From: Cornus controversa | Lineage: Eukaryota > Streptophyta > Magnoliopsida > Cornales > Cornaceae | DNA length: 64,000 nt | Assembly (NCBI GenBank): GCA_026545225.1 | Contig: CM048847.1 | Coordinates: forward strand, 3,224,001 to 3,288,000 | Direction: 5' to 3' | Shown here: positions 1-11,500 of the stretch, in pieces | How positions within the stretch are numbered: the first letter of the stretch is position 1 | Layout: each line of letters opens with the position of its first letter | The notes under the pieces: model-generated | Database searches by the model: none | The model's input: the letters and a program-made list of their open reading frames with translations, nothing else | What the model was told of the DNA's origin: nothing | Translations under genes and position numbers: made by a program

Positions 1-1043
1 TTTTTGATTCAGGACGTCCTGATGGTTGAATTTGGCATAAAGCAATGTATAATTCTAAGTATGGCACGATTTCACGTGGATTGGACTTTTCGAATCAGGA
101 CAAGTAAAACGAAACAAGTTCGAAATCGTTGTTGTCATTCTCTATTTTTCAGAACATCCAGATGGTCAATTCTAGCACAAAGCGCCATACGGTTGTCGTC
201 ATGCCTGATTATTACAAGCAATTATTCTTTTCGACTCAGAACAACTCAAACAAACATGGATGAAGATCAGATCGACATGCTCGTCGTTTCTTTGGGACGC
301 TTTGATGGTTTCATTTAGAAAAAACCAGCGTACGATTAGTATTATGGCACGACTTCTCTTGGAATGCGGTTTTCGAATCAAAACAACTCAAATGAAACAA
401 GTTTAAAATGGTCGGTAGCTTGCTAATTGTTTCCTTTAGATGTCCAAACGGTCGAACTTGGAACGAAGCACCATACGGTTGTGATGAAGATCGGATTGTC
501 ATGTTCGTCACTTCTATTGGATGCTTTGATGGTCTAATATGGAAAAAAGAAACTTACGATTCTGAATATGGCACGACTTCTCAAGGAATGGGTTTTTGAA
601 TCAGAACAACTCAAACTAAACTTGTTTAAAATCCTTGATAGCTTGGGAATTGTTTCTTTTACTTTTCCAGATGGTTGAAGTTGGCATAGAGCACCATACG
701 GTTGTGATCATTCATGAGTGCAGCAAGGAATTACTATTTTTGATTCAGGACGTCCTGATGGTTGAATTTGGCATAAAGCAATGTATAATTTTAAGTATGG
801 CATGATTTCACGTGGATTGGACTTTTCGAATCAGTACAAGTCAAACGAAACAAGTTCGAAACCGTTGTTGTCATTCTCTATTCTTCTGGACATCCAAATG
901 GTCAATTCTAGCACAAAGCGCCATACGGTTGTCGTCATGCCTGATTATTGCAAGCAATTGTTCTTTACGACTCAGAACAACTCAAACCAACATGGATGAA
1001 GATCGGATCGACATGCTCGTCGTTTCTTTGGGACGCTTTGATG

Positions 1044-1220
1044 GTTTTATTTAGAAAAAAAGCATCGTACGATTAGTATTATGATACGACTTCTCTGGGA
1101 ATGTGATTTTCTAATCAAAACAACTCAAATGAAACAAGTTTAAAATGGTTGGTAGCTTGCTAATTGTTTCCGCTAGATGTCCAAACGGTCGAATTTGGAA
1201 CAAAGCACCATACGGTTGTG
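1044..1220 (+). repeat. Divergent satellite sub-type, copy 1
   Basis: A segment of one monomer with a block of linked differences from the usual form: aaaagcatcgtacg, ctctgggaatgtgatttt, ttctaatcaaaac, atggttggtagc, tttccgctagatg and gaacaaagcacc. The same linked set is seen at 37.8, 55.2, 59.6 and 61.8 kb, so it is a shared lineage and not independent mutation. Confidence 0.8.
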
Positions 1221-1848
1221 ATGAAGTTCAGATTGACATGTTCACCACTTCTTTTGGATGCTTTGATGGTCTAATATGGAAAAAAGAAACTTACGATTCT
1301 GATTATGGCACGACTTCTCAAGGAATGGGTTTTTGAATCAGAACAACTCAAACTAAACTTGTTTAAAATCCTTGATAGCTTGGGAATTGTTTCTTTTACT
1401 TTTCCAGATGGTTGAAGTTGGCATAGAGCACCATACGGTTGTGATCATTAATGAGTGCAGCAAGGAATTACTATTTTTGATTCAGGACGTCCTGATGGTT
1501 GAATTTGGCATAAAGCAATGTATAATTCTAAGTATGGCACGATTTCATGTGGATTGGGACTTTTCGAATCAGGACAAGTAAAACGAAACAAGTTCGAAAC
1601 CGTTGTTGTCATTCTCTATTTTTCTGAACATCCAGATGGTCAATTCTAGCACAAAACGCCATACGGTTGTTGTCATGCCTGATTATTACAAGCAATTGTT
1701 CTTTTCGACTCAGAACAAGTCAAACAAACATGGATGAAGATCGGATCGACATGCTCGTCGTTTCTTTGGGACGCTTTGATGGTTTCATTTAGAAAAAACC
1801 AGCGTACGATTAGTATTATGGCACGACTTCTCTTGGAATGCGGTTTTC

Positions 1849-2071
1849 GAATCAAAACAACTCAAATGAAACAAGTTTAAAATGGTCGGTAGCTTGCTAA
1901 TTGTTTCCTTTAGATGTCCAAACGGTCGAACTTGGAACGAAGCACCATACGGTTGTGATGAAGATCGGATTGACATGTTCGTCACTTCTTTTGGATGCTT
2001 TGATGGTCTAATATGGAAAAAAGAAACTTACGATTCTGATTATGGCACAACTTCTCAAGGAATGGGTTTTT
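1849..2071 (+). repeat. Sub-repeat A (~223 bp) of the monomer
   Basis: A full-length sub-repeat. In order it holds the head anchor (gaatcaaaacaactc), a pyrimidine tract ending in ttTAGATG, the core catacggttgt at 1946, gatgaagatcgg at 1957, gctttgatggtc, gattatggcacaactt, and a run of T before the next head. It aligns throughout with B and serves as the template for reading C and D. Confidence 0.85.
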
Positions 2072-2219
2072 GAATTAGAACAACTCAAACTAAACTTGTT
2101 TAAAATCCTTGATAGCTTGGGAATTGTTTCTTTTACTTTTCCAGATGGTTGAAGTTGGCATAGAGCACCATACGGTTGTGATCATTCATGAGTGCAGCAA
2201 GGAATTACTATTTTTGATT

Positions 2220-2231
2220 CAGGACGTCCTG
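2220..2231. promoter_or_regulatory. 12-bp palindrome CAGGACGTCCTG (recurs in most monomers)
   Basis: A perfect palindrome in sub-repeat B with a GACGTC centre, the C-box type core recognised by plant bZIP factors. In a minority of monomers it reads caggatgtcctg, for example near 13998, 19149 and 34605, a CpG transition that breaks the symmetry. Binding is not shown. Confidence 0.4.
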
Positions 2232-2282
2232 ATGGTTGAATTTGGCATAAAGCAATGTATAATTCTAAGTATGGCACGATTT

Positions 2283-2288
2283 CACGTG
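2283..2288. promoter_or_regulatory. CACGTG (G-box) hexamer in sub-repeat B
   Basis: It recurs once per monomer in ttcacgtggatt, about 63 bp after the GACGTC palindrome. Some monomers have cacatgg instead, for example near 5964 and 10381. It is a perfect match to the plant G-box, but a six-base site amplified with the monomer may have no role. Confidence 0.35.
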
Positions 2289-2301
2289 GATTGGACTTTT
2301 C

Positions 2302-2442
2302 GAATCAGGACAAGTAAAACGAAACAAGTTCGAAATCGTTGTTGTCATTCTCTATTTTTCAGAACATCCAGATGGTCAATTCTAGCACAAAGCGCCATAC
2401 GGTTGTCGTCATGCCTGATTATTACAAGCAATTATTCTTTTC
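2302..2442 (+). repeat. Sub-repeat C (~141 bp), internally shortened
   Basis: It matches A and B for about the first 105 bp: head gaatcaggacaagt, pyrimidine tract, CCAGATGG, core catacggttgt at 2396. It then jumps to the last ~36 bp of the unit, where cctgattattacaag aligns with tctgattatggcacg of A. About 80 bp of the second half is missing relative to A. Confidence 0.75.
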
Positions 2443-2584
2443 GACTCAGAACAACTCAAACAAACATGGATGAAGATCAGATCGACATGCTCGTCGTTTC
2501 TTTGGGACGCTTTAATGGTTTCATTTAGAAAAAAGCAGCGTACGATTAGTATTATGGCACGACTTCTCTTGGAATTCGGTTTTC
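2443..2584 (+). repeat. Sub-repeat D (~142 bp), internally shortened
   Basis: It has the head anchor (gactcagaacaactc, about 26 bp) and then joins directly to gatgaagatc at 2469, followed by the complete ~115-bp tail of the unit (gctttaatggtttc, gtattatggcacgactt). It lacks the pyrimidine tract and the catacggttgt core, a deletion of about 80 bp in a different place from the one in C. Confidence 0.75.
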
Positions 2585-5500
2585 AAATCAAAACAACTCA
2601 AATGAAACAAGTTTAAAATGGTCGGTAGCTTGCTAATTGTTTCCTTTAGATGTCCAAACGGTCGAACTTGGAATCAAGCATCATACGGTTGTGATGAAGA
2701 TCGGATTGACATGTTCGTCACTTCTTTTGGATGCTTTGATGGTCTAATATGGAAAAAAGAAACTTACGATTCTGATTATGGCACAACTTCTCAAGGAATG
2801 GGTTTTTGAATCAGAACAACTCAAACTAAACTTGTTTAAAATCCTTGATAGCTTGGGAATTGTTTCTTTTACTTTTCCAGATGGTTGAAGTTGGCATAGA
2901 GCACCATACGGTTGTGATCATTAATGAGTGCAGCAAGGAATTACTATTTTTGATTCAGGACGTCCTGATGGTTGAATTTGGCATAAAGCAATGTATAATT
3001 CTAAGTATGGCACGATTTCATGTGGATTGGGACTTTTCGAATCAGGACAAGTAAAACGAAACAAGTTCGAAACCGTTGTTGTCATTCTCTATTTTTCTGA
3101 ACATCCAGATGGTCAATTCTAGCACAAAGCGCCATACGGTTGTTGTCATGCCTGATTATTACAAGCAATTGTTCTTTTCGACTCAGAACAAGTCAAACAA
3201 ACATGGATGAAGATCGGATCGACATGCTCGTCGTTTCTTTGGGACGCTTTGATGGTTTCATTTAGAAAAAACCAGCGTACGATTAGTATTATGGCACGAC
3301 TTCTCTTGGAATGCGGTTTTTGAATCAAAACAACTCAAATGAAACAAGTTTAAAATGGTCGGTAGCTTGCTAATTGTTTCCTTTAGATGTCCAAACGGTC
3401 GAACTTGGAACGAAGCACCATACGGTTGTGATGAAGATCGGATTGACATGTTCGTCACTTCTTTTGGATGCTTTGATGGTCTAATATGGAAAAAAGAAAC
3501 TTACGATTCTGATTATGGCACGACTTCTCAAGGAATGGGTTTTTGAATCAGAACAACTCAAACTAAACTTGTTTAAAATCCTTGATAGCTTGGGAATTGT
3601 TTCTTTTACTTTTCCAGATGGTTGAAGTTGGCATAGAGCACCATACGGTTGTGATCATTCATGAGTGCAGCAAGGAATTACTATTTTTGATTCAGGACGT
3701 CCTGATGGTTGAATTTGGCATAAAGCAATGTATAATTCTAAGTATGGCACGTTTCACGTGGATTGGACTTTTCGAATCAGGACAAGTAAAACGAAACAAG
3801 TTCGAAATCGTTGTTGTCATTCTCTATTTTTCAGAACATCCAGATGGTCAATTCTAGCACAAAGCGCCATACGGTTGTCGTCATGCCTGATTATTACAAG
3901 CAATTATTCTTTTCGAGTCAGAACAACTCAAACAAACATGGATGAAGATCAGATCGACATGCTCGTCGTTTCTTTGGGACGCTTTAATGGTTTCATTTAG
4001 AAAAAAGCAGCGTACGATTAGTATTATGGCACGACTTCTCTTGGAATTCGGTTTTCGAATCAAAACAACTCAAATGAAACAAGTTTAAAATGGTCGGTAG
4101 CTTGCTAATTGTTTCCTTTAGATGTCCAAACGGTCGAACTTGGAACGAAGCACCATACGGTTGTGATGAAGATCGGATTGACATGTTCGTCACTTCTTTT
4201 GGATGCTTTGATGGTCTAATATGGAAAAAAGAAACTTACGATTCTGATTATGGCACAACTTCTCAAGGAATGGGTTTTTGAATCAGAACAACTCAAACTA
4301 AACTTGTTTAAAATCCTTGATAGCTTGGGAATTGTTTCTTTTACTTTTTCAGATGGTTGAAGTTGGCATAGAGCACCATACGGTTGTGATCATTCATGAG
4401 TGCAGCAAGAAATTACTATTTTTGATTCAGGACGTCCTGATGGTTGAATTTGGCATAAAGCAATGTATAATTCTAAGTATGGCACGATTTCACATAGATT
4501 GGACTTTTCGAATCAGGACAAGTAAAACGAAACAAGTTCGAAATCGTTGTTGTCATTCTCTATTTTTCTGAACATCCAGATGGTCAATTCTAGCACAAAG
4601 CGCCATACGGTTGTCGTCATGCCTGATTATTACAAGCAATTATTCTTTTCGACTCAGAACAACTCAAACAAACATGGATGAAGATCGGATCGACATGCTC
4701 GTCATTTCTTTGGGACGCTTTGATGGTTTCATTTAGAAAAAAGCAGCGTACGATTAGTATTATGGCACGACTTCTCTTGGAATTCGGTTTTCGAATCAAG
4801 ACAACTCAAATGAAACAAGTTTAAAATGGTCGGTAGCTTGCTAATTGTTTCCTTTAGATGTCCAAACGGTCGAACTTGGAACGAAGCACCATACGGTTGT
4901 GATGAAGATCGGATTGACATGTTCATCACTTCTTTTGGATGCTTTGATGGTCTAATATGGAAAAAAGAAACTTACGATTCTGATTATAGCACGACTTCTC
5001 AAGGAATGGGTTTTTGAATCAGAACAACTCAAACTAAACTTGTTTAAAATCCTTGATAGCTTGGGAATTGTTTCTTTTACTTTTCCAGATGGTTGAAGTT
5101 GGCATAGAGCACCATACGGTTGTGATCATTCATGAGTGCAGCAAGGAATTACTATTTTTGATTCAGGACGTCCTGATGGTTGAATTTGGCATAAAGCAAT
5201 GTATAATTCTAAGTATGGCACGATTTCACGTGGATTGGACTTTTCGAATCAGGACAAGTAAAACGAAACAAGTTCGAAACCGTTGTTGTCATTCTCTATT
5301 TTTCTGAACATCCAGATGGTCAATTCTAGCACAAAGCGCCATACGGTTGTCGTCATGCCTGATTATTACAAGCAATTGTTCTTTTCGACTCAGAACAACT
5401 CAAACAAACATGGATGAAGATCGGATCGACATGCTCGTCGTTTCTTTGGGATGCTTTGATGGTTTCATTTAGAAAAAAGCAGCGTACGATTAGTATTATG

Positions 5501-8500
5501 GCACGACTTCTCTTGGAATTCGGTTTTCGAATCAAAACAACTCAAATGAAACAAGTTTAAAATGGTCGGTAGCTTGCTAATTGTTTCCTTTAGATGTCCA
5601 AACGGTCGAACTTGGAACGAAGCACCATACGGTTGTGATGAAGATCGGATTGACATGTTCGTCACTTCTTTTGGATGCTTTGATGGTCTAATATGGAAAA
5701 AAGAAACTTACGATTCTGATTATGGCACAACTTCTCAAGGAATGGGTTTTTGAATCAGAACAACTCAAACTAAACTTGTTTAAAATCCTTGATAGCTTGG
5801 GAATTGTTTCTTTTACTTTTTCAGATGGTTGAAGTTGGCATAGAGCACCATACGGTTGTGATCATTCATGAGTGCAGCAAGGAATTACTATTTTTGATTC
5901 AGGACGTCCTGATGGTTGAATTTGGCATAAAGCAATGTATAATTCTAATTATGGCACGATTTCACATGGATTGGACTTTTCGAATCAGGACAAGTAAAAC
6001 GAAACAAGTTCGAAACCGTTGTTGTCATTCTCTATTTTTCTGAACATCCAGATGGTCAATTCTAGCACAAAGCGCCATACGGTTGTCGTCATGCCTGATT
6101 ATTACAAGCAATTATTCTTTTCGACTCAGAACAACTCAAACAAACATGGATGAAGATCGGATCGACATGCTCGTCATTTCTTTGGGACGCTTTGATGGTT
6201 TCATTTAGAAAAAAGCAGCGTACGATTAGTATTATGGCACGACTTCTCTTGGAATTTGGTTTTCGAATCAAAACAACTCAAATGAAACAAGTTTATAATT
6301 GTCGGTAGCTTGCTAATTGTTTCCTTTAGATGTCCAAACGGTCGAACTTGGAACGAAGCACCATACGGTTGTGATGAAGATCGGATTGACATGTTCGTCA
6401 CTTCTTTTGGATGCTTTGATGGTCTAATATGGAAAAAAGAAACTTACGATTCTGATTATGGCACGACTTCTCAAGGAATGGGTTTTTGAATCAGAACAAC
6501 TCAAACTAAACTTGTTTAAAATCCTTGATAGCTTGGGAATTGTTTCTTTTACTTTTCCAGATGGTTGAAGTTGGCATAGAGCACCATACGGTTGTGATCA
6601 TTCATGAGTGCAGCAAGGAATTACTATTTTTGATTCAGGACGTCCTGATGGTTGAATTTGGCATAAAGCAATGTATAATTCTAAGTATGGCACGATTTCA
6701 CGTGGATTGGACTTTTCAAATCAGGACAAGTAAAATGAAACAAGTTCGAAACCGTTGTTATCATTCTCTATTTTTCTGAACATCCAGATGGTCAATTATA
6801 GCACAAAGCGCCATACGGTTGTCGTCATGCCTGATTATTACAAGCAATTGTTCTTTTCGACTCAGAACAACTCAAACAAACATGGATGAAGATCGGATCG
6901 ACATGCTCGTCGTTTCTTTGGGATGCTTTGATGGTTTCATTTAGAAAAAAGCAGCGTACGATTAGTATTATGGCACGACTTCTCTTGGAATTCGGTTTTC
7001 GAATCAAAACAACTCAAATGAAACAAGTTTAAAATGGTCGGTAGCTTGCTAATTGTTTCCTTTAGATGTCCAAACGGTCGAACTTGGAACGAAGCACCAT
7101 ACGGTTGTGATGAAGATCGGATTGACATGTTCGTCACTTCTTTTGGATGCTTTGATGGTCTAATATGGAAAAAAGAAACTTACGATTCTGATTATGGCAC
7201 AACTTCTCAAGGAATGGGTTTTTGAATCAGAACAACTCAAACTAAACTTGTTTAAAATCCTTGATAGCTTGGGAATTGTTTCTTTTACTTTTTCAGATGG
7301 TTGAAGTTGGCATAGAGCACCATACGGTTGTGATCATTCATGAGTGCAGCAAGGAATTACTATTTTTGATTCAGGACGTCCTGATGGTCGAATTTGGCAT
7401 AAAGCAATGTATAATTCTAAGTATGGCACGATTTCACATGGATTGGACTTTTCGAATCAGGACAAGTAAAACGAAACAAGTTCGAAATCGTTGTTGTCAT
7501 TCTCTATTTTTCTGAACATCCAGATGGTCAATTCTAGCACAAAGCGCCATATGGTTGTCGTCATGCCTGATTATTACAAGCAATTATTCTTTTCGACTCA
7601 GAACAACTCAAACAAACATAGATGAAGATCGGATCGACATGCTCGTCATTTCTTTGGGACGCTTTGATGGTTTCATTTAGAAAAAAGCAGCGTACGATTA
7701 GTATTATGGCACGACTTCTCTTGGAATTCGGTTTTCGAATCAAAACAACTCAAATGAAACAAGTTTAAAATGGTCGGTAGCTTGCTAATTGTTTCCTTTA
7801 GATGTCCAAACGGTCGAACTTGGAACGAAGCACCATACGGTTGTGATGAAGATCGGATTGACATGTTCGTCACTTCTTTTGGATGCTTTGATGGTCTAAT
7901 ATGGAAAAAAGAAACTTACGATTCTGATTATGGCACGACTTCTCAAGGAATGTGTTTTTGAATCAGAACAACTCAAACTAAACATGTTTAAAATCCTTGA
8001 TAGCTTGGGAATTGTTTCTTTTACTTTTCCAGATGGTTGAAGTTGGCATAGAGCACCATACGGTTGTGATCATTCATGAGTGCAGCAAGGAATTACTATT
8101 TTTGATTCAGGACGTCCTGATGGTTGAATTTGGCATAAAGCAATGTATAATTCTAAGTATGGCACGATTTCACGTGGATTGGACTTTTCGAATCAGGACA
8201 AGTAAAACGAAACAAGTTCAAAACCGTTGTTGTCATTCTCTATTTTTCTGAACATCCAGATGGTCAATTCTAGCACAAAGCGCCATACGGTTGTCGTCAT
8301 GCCTGATTATTACAAGCAATTGTTCTTTTCGACTCAGAACAACTCAAACAAACATGGATGAAGATCGGATCGACATGCTCGTCGTTTCTTTGGGATGCTT
8401 TGATGGTTTCATTTAGAAAAAAGCAGCGTACGATTAGTATTATGGCACGACTTCTCTTGGAATTCGGTTTTCGAATCAAAACAACTCAAATGAAACAAGT

Positions 8501-11500
8501 TTAAAATGGTCGGTAGCTTGCTAATTGTTTCCTTTAGATGTCCAAACGGTCGAACTTGGAACGAAGCACCATACGGTTGTGATGAAGATCGGATTGACAT
8601 GTTCGTCACTTCTTTTGGATGCTTTGATGGTCTAATATGGAAAAAAGAAACTTACGATTCTGATTATGGCACGACTTCTCAAGGAATGGGTTTTTGAATC
8701 AGAACAACTCAAACTAAACTTGTTTAAAATCCTTGACAGCTTGGGAATTGTTTCTTTTACTTTTCCAGATGGTTGAAGTTGACATAGAGCACCATACGGT
8801 TGTGATCATTCATGAGTGCAGCAAGGAATTACTATTTTTGATTCAGGACGTCCTGATGGTTGAATGTGGCATAAAGCAATGTATAATTCTAAGTATGGCA
8901 CGATTTCACGTGGATTGGGACTTTTCGAATCAGGACAAGTAAAACGAAACAAGTTCGAAACCGTTGTTGTCATTCTCTATTTTTCTGAACATCCAGATGG
9001 TCAATTCTAGCACAAAGCGCCATACGGTTGTCGTCATGCCTGATTATTACAAGCAATTGTTCTTTTCGACTCAGAACAACTCAAACAAACATGGATGAAG
9101 ATCGGATCGACACGCTCGTCGTTTCTTTGGGATGCTTTGATGGTTTCATTTAGAAAAAAGCAGCGTACGATTAGTATTATGGCACGACTTCTCTTGGAAT
9201 TCGGTTTTCGAATCAAAACAACTCAAATGAAACAAGTTTAAAATGGTCGGTAGCTTGCTAATTGTTTCCTTTAGATGTCCAAACGGTCGAACTTGGAACG
9301 ATGCACCATACGGTTGTGATGAAGATCGGATTGACATGTTCATTACTTCTTTTGGATGCTTTGATGGTCTAATATGGAAAAAAGAAACTTACGATTCTGA
9401 TTATGGCACGACTTCTCAAGGAATGGGTTTTTGAATCAGAACAACTCAAACTAAACTTGTTAAAAATCCTTGATAGCTTGGGAATTGTTTCTTTTACTTT
9501 TTCAGATGGTTGAAGTTGGCATAGAGCACCATACGGTTGTGATCATTCATGAGTGCAGCAAGGAATTACTATTTTTGATTCAGGACGTCCTGATGGTTGA
9601 ATTTGGCATAAAGCAATGTATAATTCTAAGTATGGCACGATTTCACGTGGATTGGACTTTTCGAATCAGGACAAGTAAAACGAAACAAGTTCGAAACCGT
9701 TGTTGTCATTCTCTATTTTTCTGAACATCCAGATGGTCAATTCTAGCACAAAGCGCCATACGGTTGTTGTCGTGCCTGATTATTACAAGCAATTGTTCTT
9801 TTCGACTCAGAACAAGTCAAACAAACATGGATGAAGATCGGATCGACATGCTGGTCGTTTCTTTGGGACGCTTTGATGGTTTCATTTAGAAAAAACCAGC
9901 GTACGATTAGTATTATGGCACGACTTCTCTTGGAATGCGGTTTTCGAATCAAAACAACTCAAATGAAACAAGTTTAAAATGGTCGGTAGCTTGCTAATTG
10001 TTTCCTTTAGATGTCCAAACGGTCGAACTTGGAACGAAGCACCATACGGTTGTGATGAAGATCGGATTGACATGTTCGTCACTTCTTTTGGATGCTTTGA
10101 TGGTCTAATATGGAAAAAAGAAACTTACGATTCTGATTATGGCATGACTTCTCAAGGAATGGGTTTTTGAATCAGAACAACTCAAACTAAACTTGTTTAA
10201 AATCCTTGATAGCTTGGGAATTGTTTCTTTTACTTTTTCAGATGGTTGAAGTTGGCATAGAGCACCATACGGTTGTGATCATTCATGAGTGCAGCAAGGA
10301 ATTACTATTTTTGATTCAGGACGTCCTGATGGTTGAATTTGGCATAAAGCAATGTATAATTCTAAGTATGGCACGATTTCACATGGATTGGACTTTTCGA
10401 ATCAGGACAAGTAAAACGAAACAAGTTCGAAATCGTTGTTGTCATTCTCTATTTTTCTGAACATCCAGATGGTCAATTCTAGCACAAAGCGCCATACGGT
10501 TGTCGTCATGCCTGATTATTACAAGCAATTATTCTTTTCGACTCAGAACAACTCAAACAAACATGGATGAAGATCGGATCGACATGCTCGTCATTTCTTT
10601 GGGACGCTTTGATGGTTTCATTTAGAAAAAAGCAGCGTACGATTAGTATTATGGCACGACTTCTCTTGGAATTCGGTTTTCGAATCAAAACAACTCAAAT
10701 GAAACAAGTTTAAAATGGTCGGTAGCTTGCTAATTGTTTCCTTTAGATGTCCAAACGGTCGAACTTGGAACGAAGCACCATACGGCTGTGATGAAGATCG
10801 GATTGACATGTTCGTCACTTCTTTTGGATGCTTTGATGGTCTAATATGGAAAAAAGAAACTTACGATTCTGATTATGGCATGACTTCTCAAGGAATGGGT
10901 TTTTGAATCAGAACAACTCAAACTAAACATGTTTAAAATCCTTGATAGCTTGGGAATTGTTTCTTTTACTTTTCCAGATGGTTGAAGTTGGCATAGAGCA
11001 CCATACGGTTGTGATCATTCATGAGTGCAGCAAGGAATTACTATTTTTTATTCAGGACGTCCTGATGGTTGAATTTGGCATAAAGCAATGTATAATTCTA
11101 AGTATGGCACGATTTCACGTGGATTGGACTTTTCGAATCAGGACAAGTAAAACGAAACAAGTTCGAAACCGTTGTTGTCTTTCTCTATTTTTCTGAACAT
11201 CCAGATGGTCAATTCTAGCACAAAGCGCCATACGGTTGTCGTCATGCCTGATTATTACAAGCAATTGTTCTTTTCGACTCAGAACAACTCAAACAAACAT
11301 GGATGAAGATCGGATCGACATGCTCGTCATTTCTTTGGGATGCTTTGATGGTTTCATTTAGAAAAAAACAGCGTACGATTAGTATTATGGCACGACTTCT
11401 CTTGGAATTCGGTTTTCGAATCAAAACAACTCAAATGAAACAAGTTTAAAATGGTCGGTAGCTTGCTAATTGTTTCCTTTAGATGTCCAAACGGTCGAAC

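Larger units (their letters stand above)
2072..2301 (+). repeat. Sub-repeat B (~230 bp) of the monomer
   Basis: A full-length but diverged copy of the same unit. Head anchor gaattagaacaactc, pyrimidine tract ending in CCAGATGG, core catacggttgt at 2169, then cctgatggttgaattt in place of ctttgatggtctaata, then tatggcacgatt at 2270. It also carries a 12-bp palindrome (2220-2231) and a CACGTG hexamer (2283-2288), both absent from A, C and D. Confidence 0.82.
1849..2584 (+). repeat. Reference 736-bp satellite monomer with four internal sub-repeats
   Basis: A representative complete monomer, phased on the recurring anchor gaatcaaaacaactc and its relatives. The anchor appears four times: at 1849 (A), 2072 (B), 2302 (C) and 2443 (D). 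A second shared core, catacggttgt, occurs at 1946, 2169 and 2396, about 94-97 bp into A, B and C. A third shared element, tatggcacga or tatggcacaa, precedes the next anchor. The monomer is therefore a fixed four-part composite that amplifies as one unit, not a simple unstructured repeat. Confidence 0.9.
1372..4316 (+). repeat. Dimer-spaced higher-order repeat (~1473 bp)
   Basis: Private variants recur every second monomer. An extra G in ggattgggac appears near 1556 and 3029. The variant tttttcagaacatcc appears near 2357 and 3831, and also at 147. The variant gatcagatcgac appears near 2475 and 3948, and also at 266. Intervening monomers lack them, giving a two-monomer unit of about 1473 bp. 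Confidence 0.75.
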
